From assembly GCA_022508535.1 (NCBI GenBank), contig JAFLUZ010000013.1, positions 1 through 51,254 on the forward strand: a DNA stretch of 51,254 bases, in the 5' to 3' direction. The notes beneath the pieces are model-generated. The model had not been told where the DNA came from. It did no database searches and saw nothing but the letters and a program-made list of their open reading frames with translations. This stretch comes from Erysipelotrichales bacterium. Lineage in GTDB: Bacteria; Bacillota_I; Bacilli_A; RFN20; CAG-826. Shown piece after piece: positions 14,784 through 23,084 of this stretch. The first letter of the stretch is position 1, and each line of letters begins with the position of its first letter. Position numbers and translations under genes: made by a program.

Positions 14784-15701
14784 TTAGTTCAATTTTAATA
14801 AGCAATTATTTCTTAAAAAATCTTTTATTTTTGTGTCACTATTTTCATAGTATTCGATTAATACTTTTTTAAAATCATCAACCAATTCCGCTGGAATAAC
14901 AATTAAACCTAAACCTCTACTTATTAGATAGTGATTAGCAAATATTACTGCAGTTCTTTTGTTGCCATCTATAAATAATTGGTTTTTCATAACATATAAT
15001 AGAAGTTCAATTGCCGTATCATATGAATCAGTTGCAGATAATATATTTTCTAAATCTTCTTTTACTTTAGCTTCAAATGGTAATGGTGGAAGATATGTTG
15101 AACCACCAATTCTTACTGGCACTGTTCTAAGTTTTCCTGCGGTATATGAGAATCCTTCTTCAACAATCTCATTAATTTGACTAGCAATAACAAAATTAGT
15201 CGGATAAGTAATAACTCCTTCTCCTAATATAAATTCCCAAGCATGTTTTAAATTAACAACTTTTGAGATATCAGATGCCGTCATATCTTTTACTTTTCCA
15301 CCATTAACGATTGTTTCGGTATCTGAAAATGTAGTTGCAACTCCCTCGAGTTTTGCTTGCTTATAGATTGATTCTACCAAATTTTTTCTTGCAAAATCAA
15401 TATTCAGTTTAATCCGATCATTTAATTCGAATGACTCATATTGAACGTTACCTAATTCCTTCTTTATAGTTCTCAGTTGCTTTTTATAATCCTTAGCTAT
15501 TTTGTTGTTTTCAAGAATTAAGTTATATAATTCAATACTATACTCTCCTGCATATTTAGTTTGAAGAATTCCATCTTCTCTGAAATGCACATAAATATAT
15601 TTTTTTTCATTTGCTTCTCGTATTTCAATCGAACCATGCAGAAGCTTATTTAATCTTGTAATTAAAAGTTCTTGCTCATGAAGTAATTTTGCGATATTCA
15701 T
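14784..15701 (-). CDS. Fic-fold protein with the catalytic His replaced
   Basis: 305 residues from ATG 15701, chosen because GGAG lies nine bases ahead; the upstream ATGs lie in or before that site. The C-terminal part is a Fic/DOC domain (VPVRIGGSTYLPPLP, then LFIDGNKRTAVIFANHYL). Fic enzymes need HxF(D/E)GNxR; here the His position is Gln (NQLFIDGNKRTA), so normal AMP transfer is doubtful. A stretch TETIVNGG near residue 130 may correspond to the Glu-bearing inhibitory motif of Fic proteins. The N-terminal region is helical and could bind DNA. The promoter region carries two inverted-repeat operators, suggesting autoregulation or control by a partner. The substrate is unknown. Confidence 0.75.
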   Translation of the reverse strand: MNIAKLLHEQELLITRLNKLLHGSIEIREANEKKYIYVHFREDGILQTKYAGEYSIELYNLILENNKIAKDYKKQLRTIKKELGNVQYESFELNDRIKLNIDFARKNLVESIYKQAKLEGVATTFSDTETIVNGGKVKDMTASDISKVVNLKHAWEFILGEGVITYPTNFVIASQINEIVEEGFSYTAGKLRTVPVRIGGSTYLPPLPFEAKVKEDLENILSATDSYDTAIELLLYVMKNQLFIDGNKRTAVIFANHYLISRGLGLIVIPAELVDDFKKVLIEYYENSDTKIKDFLRNNCLLKLN

Positions 15702-15714
15702 AATTGCCATCTCC

Positions 15715-15804
15715 TTTGTGAAACATTTCAACCCATTTTGTTTCACATATATTATAGCACACTTTCGCTTATGTGAAACAATTTTATTAATTTTGTTTCA
15801 TATA
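15715..15804 (-). promoter_or_regulatory. Fic-like gene promoter between two TGTGAAACA operator dyads
   Basis: Minus strand extended -10 TGC-TATAAT at 15756-15751. Four copies of (T)ATGTGAAACA or its complement TGTTTCACAT(A) lie at 15715-15725, 15738-15749, 15770-15781 and 15793-15804, forming two inverted pairs with identical 23-bp arm spacing. The dyads start 55 bp apart: one covers the transcript start and leader, the other the -35 region. This is the geometry of a strongly repressed promoter. Confidence 0.7.
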
Positions 15805-15811
15805 AATTTAA

Positions 15812-15850
15812 GATAATAAAAGCGTAGATACCATAGATAGTATCTACGCT
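15812..15850 (-). terminator. Terminator after the secreted Ig-like protein gene
   Basis: Perfect 11-bp stem AGCGTAGATAC / GTATCTACGCT with an 8-base loop. The T tract is interrupted (TTTATTATCT) on the minus strand; the other strand also has a T run further on. Confidence 0.65.
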
Positions 15851-15865
15851 CAATTAAACTATTTT

Positions 15866-17608
15866 TTATTTTTGCTTTTTGATCTCTATAGTACCTAAAG
15901 CACAGAATGTTTCGTAGTCATTAATTGTATAAGTCTCGTCTTCCAATTCGAATGTACTGTTATTGACACTAATAATCATTTGAACGCTTTCATCAGCTTC
16001 GTATGCAAAGTAGTACCAACCGCTAGCTTCATGATCAAAAATGAAATCCCATGAATTACCTTCTTCGGTTTCTAATGTTGCAGATCCATCTGCTTTAACT
16101 GTAACAGTAAATGAAATATAATTGTCGTCTTGACCTTCCCATACACCAACTATTTTATCTGGTAATGCTCCTTCATCAGCAGGTGCAACAGAGAACGATA
16201 CTGACTTAGTAATTGTAGTCTTATCTTTTCCAGTAACAGAAGCTGTAATAGTGACTTCTTGACCAGCTTCAGTTTCCTTTTTTGCTTCCATTACTCCAGT
16301 AACTTTATTAATAGAAGCAAATTTTGAATCACTAGAAGACCATGTAACAGTTTGATCTGTATTAATTGAATCATCAAGCCATTTAACACTGAATTTAACT
16401 TGATTTCCAACTTTTATATCTTTTAAGTCTTTATCATATTCAAGTACCCAGTTATCTTCTGTTGGGAAAATCTTTTCAGAAATATTGTATTTAACTTCTT
16501 GAGAAAATTCATTTCCATAAGCATCAGTAAGAGTTACAGTGATTTTTGCTTCACCAGCCGCTTTAAATTCAACATATAATAATGAGGAATTTGATAATGA
16601 AACTGTTACCTTGCTATTATCAGAAGAACTATATGAAACAGAGGCAGTTGCTTCTGATGGATTTTTAACAATAGTTAAGTATTCGTAATCACCTGCTTGA
16701 ACCTCATAAGTTCTTGTATCGACACGATTGCCGCTCTTTGTCATATAGAAACTTGTTAATTCTTTTAATTGGTCGGCATAATAGCTGCTTGATGGAGTAG
16801 ATTTGCTACCATCATCTTTTAAATATACTATTTCTCTTACAGTAACGGAGCCGCCACTAGTTGTAAATGAAACTTTAAATGATTCACCTAAATCATTTGT
16901 TAATTCATAATAGTCGTTTGCATAATCAGAAATTACAGCATCTTTAATTACATGATTACTATAAGTACATGATGCAGTGTATTCATCAACTATATCAAGA
17001 TCAACATAGCTACCAGAATATTTTTTTCCAGCAAATGAACCAAAATTTGGAAGTTTGACCTTATTCAAGCTCGTTGATCTCTCTTCAAGTGCTTCTGATT
17101 CATTGACAGTTAATTGAACTCGTACATCACTAGCTTTAAATGTGCTACTTGTGTAAGTAATAGAATAACATGCCCAATACCATCCTTCAGTAGCTTCAGT
17201 AGCATCATTTACAACTTTCTCGCCATCATAAAAAGCACTACCTTCGCTTACTTCAATAGATTTATACAATGTTGTAACAGGAACGACATTGTCCATTGCT
17301 TGAGCACTTCCTGGAGCTGCTCCTTCAAGAGCAAATCTTGTATAAGATAAGCTTTCAACTTCACCTTTAACTGCAGTAGCAAATCTTAATACATCTTCTC
17401 CAGCTTCATTTACGCCAGATTGTACAAAAGTTTTGGAATATTCAAATCCTGCGCCTTCTGCACGTAATACGTGAAGACCTACACCTTTATTAGCAGCGTA
17501 GTCTTCTGCGAATTCTTTCATTCCGCTAGAAGCAGTTGGTGCTGACATATGGCCCATAGCCATCATTGCGCCAAGAGCAAAAACTAAAAGACCTTTCTTC
17601 TTTACCAT
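15866..17608 (-). CDS. Large secreted Ig-like (BIG2-type) protein
   Basis: 580 residues. A short basic N-terminus and hydrophobic stretch (GLLVFALGAMMAMGHMSAP) look like a signal peptide. The middle and C-terminal parts are beta-rich; two stretches resemble bacterial Ig-like BIG2 domains (SVSYSSSDNSKVTVS... and VTWSSSDSKFASINKVTGVM with the usual WSSSD and GVMEA features), followed by a C-terminal domain (GVWEGQDDNYISFTVTV). No LPxTG or lipobox was seen. Its ATG overlaps the stop of a 42-residue peptide gene by 7 bp (ATGGTAA), so the two are translationally coupled. Its role is unknown; a surface adhesion or scaffold protein is likely. A terminator follows. Confidence 0.65.
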   Translation of the reverse strand: MVKKKGLLVFALGAMMAMGHMSAPTASSGMKEFAEDYAANKGVGLHVLRAEGAGFEYSKTFVQSGVNEAGEDVLRFATAVKGEVESLSYTRFALEGAAPGSAQAMDNVVPVTTLYKSIEVSEGSAFYDGEKVVNDATEATEGWYWACYSITYTSSTFKASDVRVQLTVNESEALEERSTSLNKVKLPNFGSFAGKKYSGSYVDLDIVDEYTASCTYSNHVIKDAVISDYANDYYELTNDLGESFKVSFTTSGGSVTVREIVYLKDDGSKSTPSSSYYADQLKELTSFYMTKSGNRVDTRTYEVQAGDYEYLTIVKNPSEATASVSYSSSDNSKVTVSLSNSSLLYVEFKAAGEAKITVTLTDAYGNEFSQEVKYNISEKIFPTEDNWVLEYDKDLKDIKVGNQVKFSVKWLDDSINTDQTVTWSSSDSKFASINKVTGVMEAKKETEAGQEVTITASVTGKDKTTITKSVSFSVAPADEGALPDKIVGVWEGQDDNYISFTVTVKADGSATLETEEGNSWDFIFDHEASGWYYFAYEADESVQMIISVNNSTFELEDETYTINDYETFCALGTIEIKKQK

Positions 17609-17730
17609 CTTTCACCAGCTCCTTCCCCCATTTTTAATTCATCATCCTTATGAGCTGGAATAGAACTTAAAACGACATCTTCAATCAACATTTCTTCTAC
17701 ATCAACAATTGGTTTTTGGTATTCTTTCAT
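17602..17730 (-). CDS. 42-residue peptide with lasso-leader-like YxxP motif
   Basis: The ATG at 17730 has a very strong ribosome site (GGAGGAGG, about eight bases ahead), so I start here and not at upstream in-frame codons. The peptide begins MKEYQKPIVDVEEM, then IEDVVLSS, and ends DDELKMGEGAGERW. The N-terminus fits the Y-x-x-P-x-(V/L) leader signature recognised by PqqD-like B1 proteins in lasso-peptide systems, and short MKxYxKP peptides of this kind recur in gut Firmicutes. Its stop overlaps the ATG of the secreted 580-residue protein. It could be a RiPP precursor for the operon at 4.4-9.2 kb, or a short upstream coding unit controlling the large protein. No maturation enzyme is next to it. 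Confidence 0.55.
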   Translation of the reverse strand: MKEYQKPIVDVEEMLIEDVVLSSIPAHKDDELKMGEGAGERW

Positions 17731-18076
17731 TTTATTTTCCTCCTCCAAAAAATTAATAGGACCATTAAGTTTTATCATTAAAATAAAACATAAAACAAAA
17801 AACAATTTTACTTCTGATAAACTTATGATTCCAATTGCTATTAATTGTTGTTATATTACACTAAATAATTATTTATGTCTATAAAAAAAAATAAAAATAA
17901 TTTTATGAATGCGTTTTCATTTAACATTTTGACAATTTTTTATGATAAATAGACTTTAAATCGATATTTAATTCATTATATTAATTAAAATCTATGTAAA
18001 CAAAAAACACAGTATCGTATATGATGAACTGCGTTTCTATACTACTTCCAATATATATTTATAAAGAAAATATGAA
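17731..18076. other. 346-bp intergenic region
   Basis: Holds the ribosome site and probably the promoter of the 42-residue peptide gene (AT-rich; several weak -10-like matches, none decisive) and the terminator of the GH5 gene region at 17998-18036. I see no further gene. Confidence 0.5.
17998..18036 (-). terminator. Terminator after the GH5 gene
   Basis: Minus strand AAACGCAGT...ACTGTGTTT pairs over nine bp with one G-U wobble, followed by TTTGTTTAC, 40 bp after the GH5 stop. Confidence 0.65.
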
Positions 18077-19726
18077 TTACCTATTTTCTAAATAGACCAG
18101 TATTTCATTAATTCTCCACCAATAATCAGTCATACCTACTTGTTCAATGCGCCAATAACGTGCACTGACTTTATTGAAGCGAATATTAACAATACCTGGA
18201 TATCCTGTCTCTAATCCTACTTCAACCCAAACGCCATCAATAAAAGCAGATACTTTTAACTTTCGTCCATAATCTCCCACATGAGTACAAAATATATCAA
18301 TGCGATTAATTGTAACTTCTTTTTGTGCATCAATTTCAATCCATTGGTTTTCTCCGTGTTGGGGTTCTCCATTCATCCAATCGGATAGAATGTCTCCATC
18401 CATTAGGCTTGAAACATCATATCCATAATCAGTTTTATATGTAGTAACTTTAAAATCTTTGGTGTCTATTGTTTCTCCATTAATCTTATCCCAACCAAGT
18501 TTTGCTGCATCTTCAAGAATAGATTTTAAAAATTCATTTCTAACATAATTTTCAGATCTAAACTGACTCCATTTTTGAGCTATTTCTTCAAGCGAATCAT
18601 TTTTAAAATCAACATATTCAACAGTAGGTTGATGATATAATCCCCAGTTCTTATCAGCATTTTGCTCTGTGTTTTTATATGTCCAATTGCACCAAGAAAC
18701 ATCTCTTGCACTTAATGTATAAAGCCAAGTTCTCCATGCATTTTCTATTGACCAAAAATTAAACTCACCAGCTAAAACTGGCACATTCCATTTTTTAGAA
18801 TATTCTTCAATATAACTTAATTGCCCTGCCACAAAAGTATTTTGCTGTCCAAAAGAATAATTACTATTGTCATAATGATGTGTTTCATATACTACGTTTT
18901 CCCATCCATTTGAGGCAGGAGATCCTAGATAATCAAAATTATAGAAAGCACCCATAACAATAATGTGATTTGGATCAATTGCTCTTATGGCTTTGTATAA
19001 CTTAGTATACATTTCAGGAATTGTAATTATTGCTCCACTTTCAGGTAAAACAGGTTCATTTAAAAGTCCATAAGCATAGACTGTTGGCTCATCTTTATAA
19101 CGAGTGGCAAGTGTTTCCCAAATATTAACTGCCCATACTTGATTTCTTTCATTTGTCCATAATTCATTAGAATCAGTATGTCCACCACTTAACCAGCCGT
19201 TAGAATGGCCTCCTGGCGCACCATGTAAATCTAATAAAACATATAGACCTAGTTTTTTACATACATCAATCGCCCAATCTAGTTGATCAAACGCATTGTC
19301 TTTAATGTTTCCTTCAAAGTCCATAATCTCAGTCCAGAAAAATGGAATTCTCACAAGATTTAAACCTAATGATGCAATATATTCTAAATCACTCTCTTGG
19401 ATATAATTAGTTTGATAAACTTCAAGAAGATCCTCTACTTCAGAATCGGTAAATCTTGCTCGTAATGCTTCAAGTACTGCATAGTGATTGTTGTGAGCAC
19501 CACCACCATCCATCCAGCCTTCCATATGAAGCCATCCACCAAGATTAGTGCCTTTAAGAAGCACTTTTTCACCATCTTCATTTACAATAGTTCTTCCATA
19601 CGTTTTTAAGAAAGACATTTGCCTTTCATTTGACGTTGGCTTACTAGTCGAATTATTTGATGGTTGAGTGCATCCCGCCATACAAAAACATGTACTGAAA
19701 AGCAACAACCGAACTAGATTTTTCAT
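18077..19726 (-). CDS. GH5 glycoside hydrolase lipoprotein with C-terminal CBM32/discoidin-like domain
   Basis: 549 residues; signal peptide with lipobox MAGC (Cys19) anchors it outside the cell. The barrel shows the GH5 pattern: KGTNLGGWLHMEGW, NLVRIPFFW, LDLHGAPGGHSNGW, the acid/base Glu224 in GLLNEP, HHYDN, and the nucleophile Glu321 in LAGEFNFW. This resembles exo-beta-1,3-glucanase-like GH5 more than classical cellulases. From about residue 420 a discoidin/F5-8C-like domain (DVSSLMDGD ... QWIEIDAQKEVTINRIDIF ... ARYWRIEQVG) probably binds sugar. ATG has AAGGAGG ahead. A GH3 beta-glucosidase operon lies just upstream, suggesting joint use of a beta-glucan. The exact substrate is inference. 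Confidence 0.85.
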   Translation of the reverse strand: MKNLVRLLLFSTCFCMAGCTQPSNNSTSKPTSNERQMSFLKTYGRTIVNEDGEKVLLKGTNLGGWLHMEGWMDGGGAHNNHYAVLEALRARFTDSEVEDLLEVYQTNYIQESDLEYIASLGLNLVRIPFFWTEIMDFEGNIKDNAFDQLDWAIDVCKKLGLYVLLDLHGAPGGHSNGWLSGGHTDSNELWTNERNQVWAVNIWETLATRYKDEPTVYAYGLLNEPVLPESGAIITIPEMYTKLYKAIRAIDPNHIIVMGAFYNFDYLGSPASNGWENVVYETHHYDNSNYSFGQQNTFVAGQLSYIEEYSKKWNVPVLAGEFNFWSIENAWRTWLYTLSARDVSWCNWTYKNTEQNADKNWGLYHQPTVEYVDFKNDSLEEIAQKWSQFRSENYVRNEFLKSILEDAAKLGWDKINGETIDTKDFKVTTYKTDYGYDVSSLMDGDILSDWMNGEPQHGENQWIEIDAQKEVTINRIDIFCTHVGDYGRKLKVSAFIDGVWVEVGLETGYPGIVNIRFNKVSARYWRIEQVGMTDYWWRINEILVYLENR

Positions 19727-19782
19727 GTTTTTACCTCCTTATAAGTGATTTTAAATTTATATTTTTAAAATTGTTTTTTTCT

Positions 19783-19815
19783 AAAAAAGTCGCAGAAAAT
19801 TAGCATTCTACAACT
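19783..19815 (-). terminator. Terminator of the GT2/GH3/GtrA operon
   Basis: Minus strand AGTTGTAGAA...TTCTGCGACT pairs over ten bp with two G-U wobbles, followed by TTTTTTAG and a second T run, 10 bp after the last stop codon. Confidence 0.75.
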
Positions 19816-19824
19816 TTAATAAAA

Positions 19825-20625
19825 TTATTTAACTTCTTCTGTTTTTTTAGGTGGGAATATGATTTTAAAGATAAAGAAGAAAATTACCATTGATATACCA
19901 CCTGTGATGAATGTCTTAAGAAGATTCTTAAGTGCTGGTGCCCATCCCCATAATGTCATAATTGGATTTGCAATACCCCATACTGCATTAACAAATAATG
20001 ATACGCCAACCCAACCAATAAAATACCACATTGCCTGGAAGTAAGGATTTCCATCAGATTTAAAAGTAATATTTCTTTGAAGTGGGAAATTAATACATTG
20101 AGCAGTAAATACTGCAATTTCAAATGCAATGAAATTACCTAAACCACCACCAATAACACCTTGGGTTAGATCTCCAGTTGCAACAATTTGGAAACCATTC
20201 TTATCAATTACCGGTTCATTAAAAATCGCAAAGAATAGTTGATTACCATTTCCATCAAGCCAATTTCCAAGTGGAATAGCTGGCCACACAAATGGAGTTT
20301 GAGCGAGTTTTAAACCAATTAGATGAGGTAAGAAGGTCATTACTAAGTATTGCCAAATTGTAACACCATTACTAAACACTAAGAAAAAGAATACTTGCTC
20401 AAGTAATTTTGCACCTTTTGGGTGAACACATTTATATTTTAGCCAAGATCTTCTAAACCATTGACAAAATCTTGATTGACCAACATTAAACCAAAATCTT
20501 TTCCATCCATTCATCTCTTTTAAATGTTCACGTTTTTCTTGAACTTTTTTAGTGTATTCAGTTTCTAATTCTTTGAAAAGTTTTAAACCTTCTTCTTTTT
20601 TGGCGAGTTTTTCTTCCTTAGTCAT
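19825..20625 (-). CDS. GtrA-like membrane protein (putative lipid-linked sugar flippase)
   Basis: 266 residues. An N-terminal basic, helical cytoplasmic region of about 75 residues is followed by four membrane helices. The end of the third, NFPLQRNITFKSDGN, matches the GtrA signature (helix followed by N-x-x-x-x-R-x-x-x-F), and the first helix has the usual F-x-x-x-G pattern. GtrA proteins accompany family-2 glycosyltransferases and are thought to flip polyprenyl-phosphate sugars. Here it overlaps the GH3 gene by 8 bp and shares its operon with a GT2 gene. The long insert between helices one and two (about 50 residues with DGNGNQ) is unusual for GtrA. Confidence 0.65.
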   Translation of the reverse strand: MTKEEKLAKKEEGLKLFKELETEYTKKVQEKREHLKEMNGWKRFWFNVGQSRFCQWFRRSWLKYKCVHPKGAKLLEQVFFFLVFSNGVTIWQYLVMTFLPHLIGLKLAQTPFVWPAIPLGNWLDGNGNQLFFAIFNEPVIDKNGFQIVATGDLTQGVIGGGLGNFIAFEIAVFTAQCINFPLQRNITFKSDGNPYFQAMWYFIGWVGVSLFVNAVWGIANPIMTLWGWAPALKNLLKTFITGGISMVIFFFIFKIIFPPKKTEEVK

Positions 20626-23083
20626 TTTTCTTACTCTCCTTCAATTGTTTTTCTTTTAGTTTTCTTTGTTTTTTATAATTACGACCTTCCTTAAAGAATT
20701 TGTGTGCACCTTTAAAGAATTTTCCATTAAACATCATGATAAGTCCATCTAGTTGTCTCCAATGAATCATACCACCAGTCATTCTTGACATTCCACGCAT
20801 TGGTTGATGAACAACACCCATTACAAGTGTATTTGCCATTGTTTTATTACCAAATGCCTTTAAGAATTTAACTGCAAAACGGATACACCAAGCAAAGAAA
20901 CGACCCGACCATCCTTTTGCATATCTTAATTCTTGAACTGTTGTATTGTAATCTACAATCATTCTTGTTTTTCTCTTATTAATGAATGGGATTTCCGCAT
21001 TAGGGATTTCTCTTCCTAAAAGTTTTTCAAATTCTTCATCACTGACATTTCTTACTTTTCCACTCGCGTAAGTTGGTAAATCTTTAACTCCTAATGGATA
21101 TTTATCTGTTGTACCAGTTTTATGAACACTACCTTCAAGTCTTATATCAAGAGATGAGGCACCGATAAGAATTTGATAGTCTCCATCTTCTATTTCCCAC
21201 TTATTAGTTACAGTATTAAAATATCTAAATGTTTTATCATCAAATTCAATAGTAACTGTTTTCTTTTCGTGTGGTTTAAGACCTACTTTCTTAAATCCTT
21301 TAAGTTCTTTTCTTGCTCTAATTAATTTTGAGTCTGATTTAGCAACATAAAGTTGAGAAACTTCTTTACCTTCAACTTCGCCAACATTTTCAATATCAAA
21401 TGTCACGCCTTTTTCGCTAACTTTTAGATTGGAATATTCAAATTTTGTATAAGATAAACCATAACCAAATGGATATCTTACTTTTACATCAGCTGTATCA
21501 AAATATCTATATCCAATAAATAATCCTTCTCGATATTCAATAGTGCGTTTATGGCTTGGGAAATTATCATTTGATGCAACATCTTCTAGTTTATAAGGAT
21601 AAGTTTCAGAAAGTTTACCTGATGGATTTACTTTACCACTTAAAATATTTAATATTGCTTCTGCTCCAGCTTGACCAGATAGATAAGCATGAAGTAAACC
21701 ATCAACATCATCGACAAAATCTAATTCAACAGCAGATCCACAAGATAAAACAACTACAACTTCTTTTCCAAGCTTTTTGATTTCTTTAACAAGTTCAATT
21801 TGATTTGCTGCTAGTTTCATATCTTTACGATCTAATCCTTCAGCTTCTGTTACTTCATCAAGTCCTAAATAACAAACAACAACATCAGCAGAACTTGCAA
21901 GTTTTAAGGCTTTCTTTAATAAACCTTTTTTCTTTTTACCGTATCTATTAAATCCTTTTTCATGACCAATAATTTGCAAACCAGACTTATCAATTAAATC
22001 AATAGTCTTATCAAGTTTTGTTGGATTAACAACTGATGATCCAGCACCTTGATAGCGTGGTTCATAAACAAAGTCACCAATGAGTGCAACTTTTTTGTTA
22101 GTACTTATTGGAAGAACACCATTATTTTTCAAAAGAACAATGCTTTCTTCCGCTGCCATTTTGGCAAATTGATGATGTTTTTCTTCATTAAAAGTATGAC
22201 TTTCTCCTTCGAATACTTTATTTGTATCAAAGATTAAAGTTAATAAACGATCAACATTTTCATCTAATACTTTTTCATCTAAAGTTCCATTTTTAATGGC
22301 GTTTATAATGTCTTCAGCAGTATCACCTGATGCAGATGGCATTTCTAATTCATTTCCAGCTTTAAGAGCAAGAACACGATCATTATCTCCACCCCAGTCA
22401 GTTACTACTACTCCTTTATATCCCCATTCATTACGTAAAATATCTTTTAATAAGTGCTCATTTTCATTCGCGTATACCCCGTTAACAAGGTTATAAGAAG
22501 ACATTAAACACTTTGTCTTTCCTTCTTTGATTGCAATTTCAAAGGCAGTAAGATAAATTTCTCTTAAAGTTCTTTCATCAAGAACACTATCAAGAGTCAT
22601 ACGATTTTCTTCTTGGTTATTACAAGCAAAGTGCTTTACACAAGCTGAGATTCCATTACTTTGAATACCACGAATATAACTTGCTGCCATTTTTCCAGCA
22701 AGATATGGATCTTCGGAGAAATACTCAAAGTTTCTTCCACAAAGTGGATTTCTTTTCATATTAGTACCAGGGCCTAAAACAACATTAACGTGTTGGGAGA
22801 TAGCTTCTTGTCCTAGATATTTTCCTAAAGTTTCTCCTAATTCTTCATTCCAAGTATTTGCCATCGTAGCGGCAGTTGGAAAACATGTCGCGGGTATTGA
22901 GACATTTAACCCTAAGTGGTCCGCCGCTGCTGCTTGTTTACGCATACCATGTGGTCCATCAGAAAGGAAAATTGATGGAATATTTAGTCTTTCAATTTCT
23001 TGTGTCTCCCAGAAGTTTTTACCAGACATTAATGAGGCTTTTTCTTCTAAAGACATTTCATTAATTATTTTTTCATATTTCAT
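20618..23083 (-). CDS. Beta-glucosidase-type glycoside hydrolase, family 3
   Basis: 821 residues, no signal peptide, so cytoplasmic. The GH3 N-domain carries SDGPHGMR, GPGTNMKRNPLCGRNFEYFSE... pieces, the KHFACNNQE loop and the nucleophile Asp229 in VVTDWGGDNDR. The GH3 C-domain begins about residue 325 (SIVLLKNNGVLPI) and the fibronectin-III-like domain about residue 580. A basic C-terminal extension of some 110 residues (from about 710) has a conserved look (VVHQPMRGMSRMTGG, LDGLIMMFNG) and ends in Lys-rich helix. It is coupled to a GtrA-like gene and directly follows a GT2 gene (1 bp apart). It likely hydrolyses beta-glucosides imported after GH5 action. Confidence 0.92.
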   Translation of the reverse strand: MKYEKIINEMSLEEKASLMSGKNFWETQEIERLNIPSIFLSDGPHGMRKQAAAADHLGLNVSIPATCFPTAATMANTWNEELGETLGKYLGQEAISQHVNVVLGPGTNMKRNPLCGRNFEYFSEDPYLAGKMAASYIRGIQSNGISACVKHFACNNQEENRMTLDSVLDERTLREIYLTAFEIAIKEGKTKCLMSSYNLVNGVYANENEHLLKDILRNEWGYKGVVVTDWGGDNDRVLALKAGNELEMPSASGDTAEDIINAIKNGTLDEKVLDENVDRLLTLIFDTNKVFEGESHTFNEEKHHQFAKMAAEESIVLLKNNGVLPISTNKKVALIGDFVYEPRYQGAGSSVVNPTKLDKTIDLIDKSGLQIIGHEKGFNRYGKKKKGLLKKALKLASSADVVVCYLGLDEVTEAEGLDRKDMKLAANQIELVKEIKKLGKEVVVVLSCGSAVELDFVDDVDGLLHAYLSGQAGAEAILNILSGKVNPSGKLSETYPYKLEDVASNDNFPSHKRTIEYREGLFIGYRYFDTADVKVRYPFGYGLSYTKFEYSNLKVSEKGVTFDIENVGEVEGKEVSQLYVAKSDSKLIRARKELKGFKKVGLKPHEKKTVTIEFDDKTFRYFNTVTNKWEIEDGDYQILIGASSLDIRLEGSVHKTGTTDKYPLGVKDLPTYASGKVRNVSDEEFEKLLGREIPNAEIPFINKRKTRMIVDYNTTVQELRYAKGWSGRFFAWCIRFAVKFLKAFGNKTMANTLVMGVVHQPMRGMSRMTGGMIHWRQLDGLIMMFNGKFFKGAHKFFKEGRNYKKQRKLKEKQLKESKKND

Positions 23084-23084
23084 A

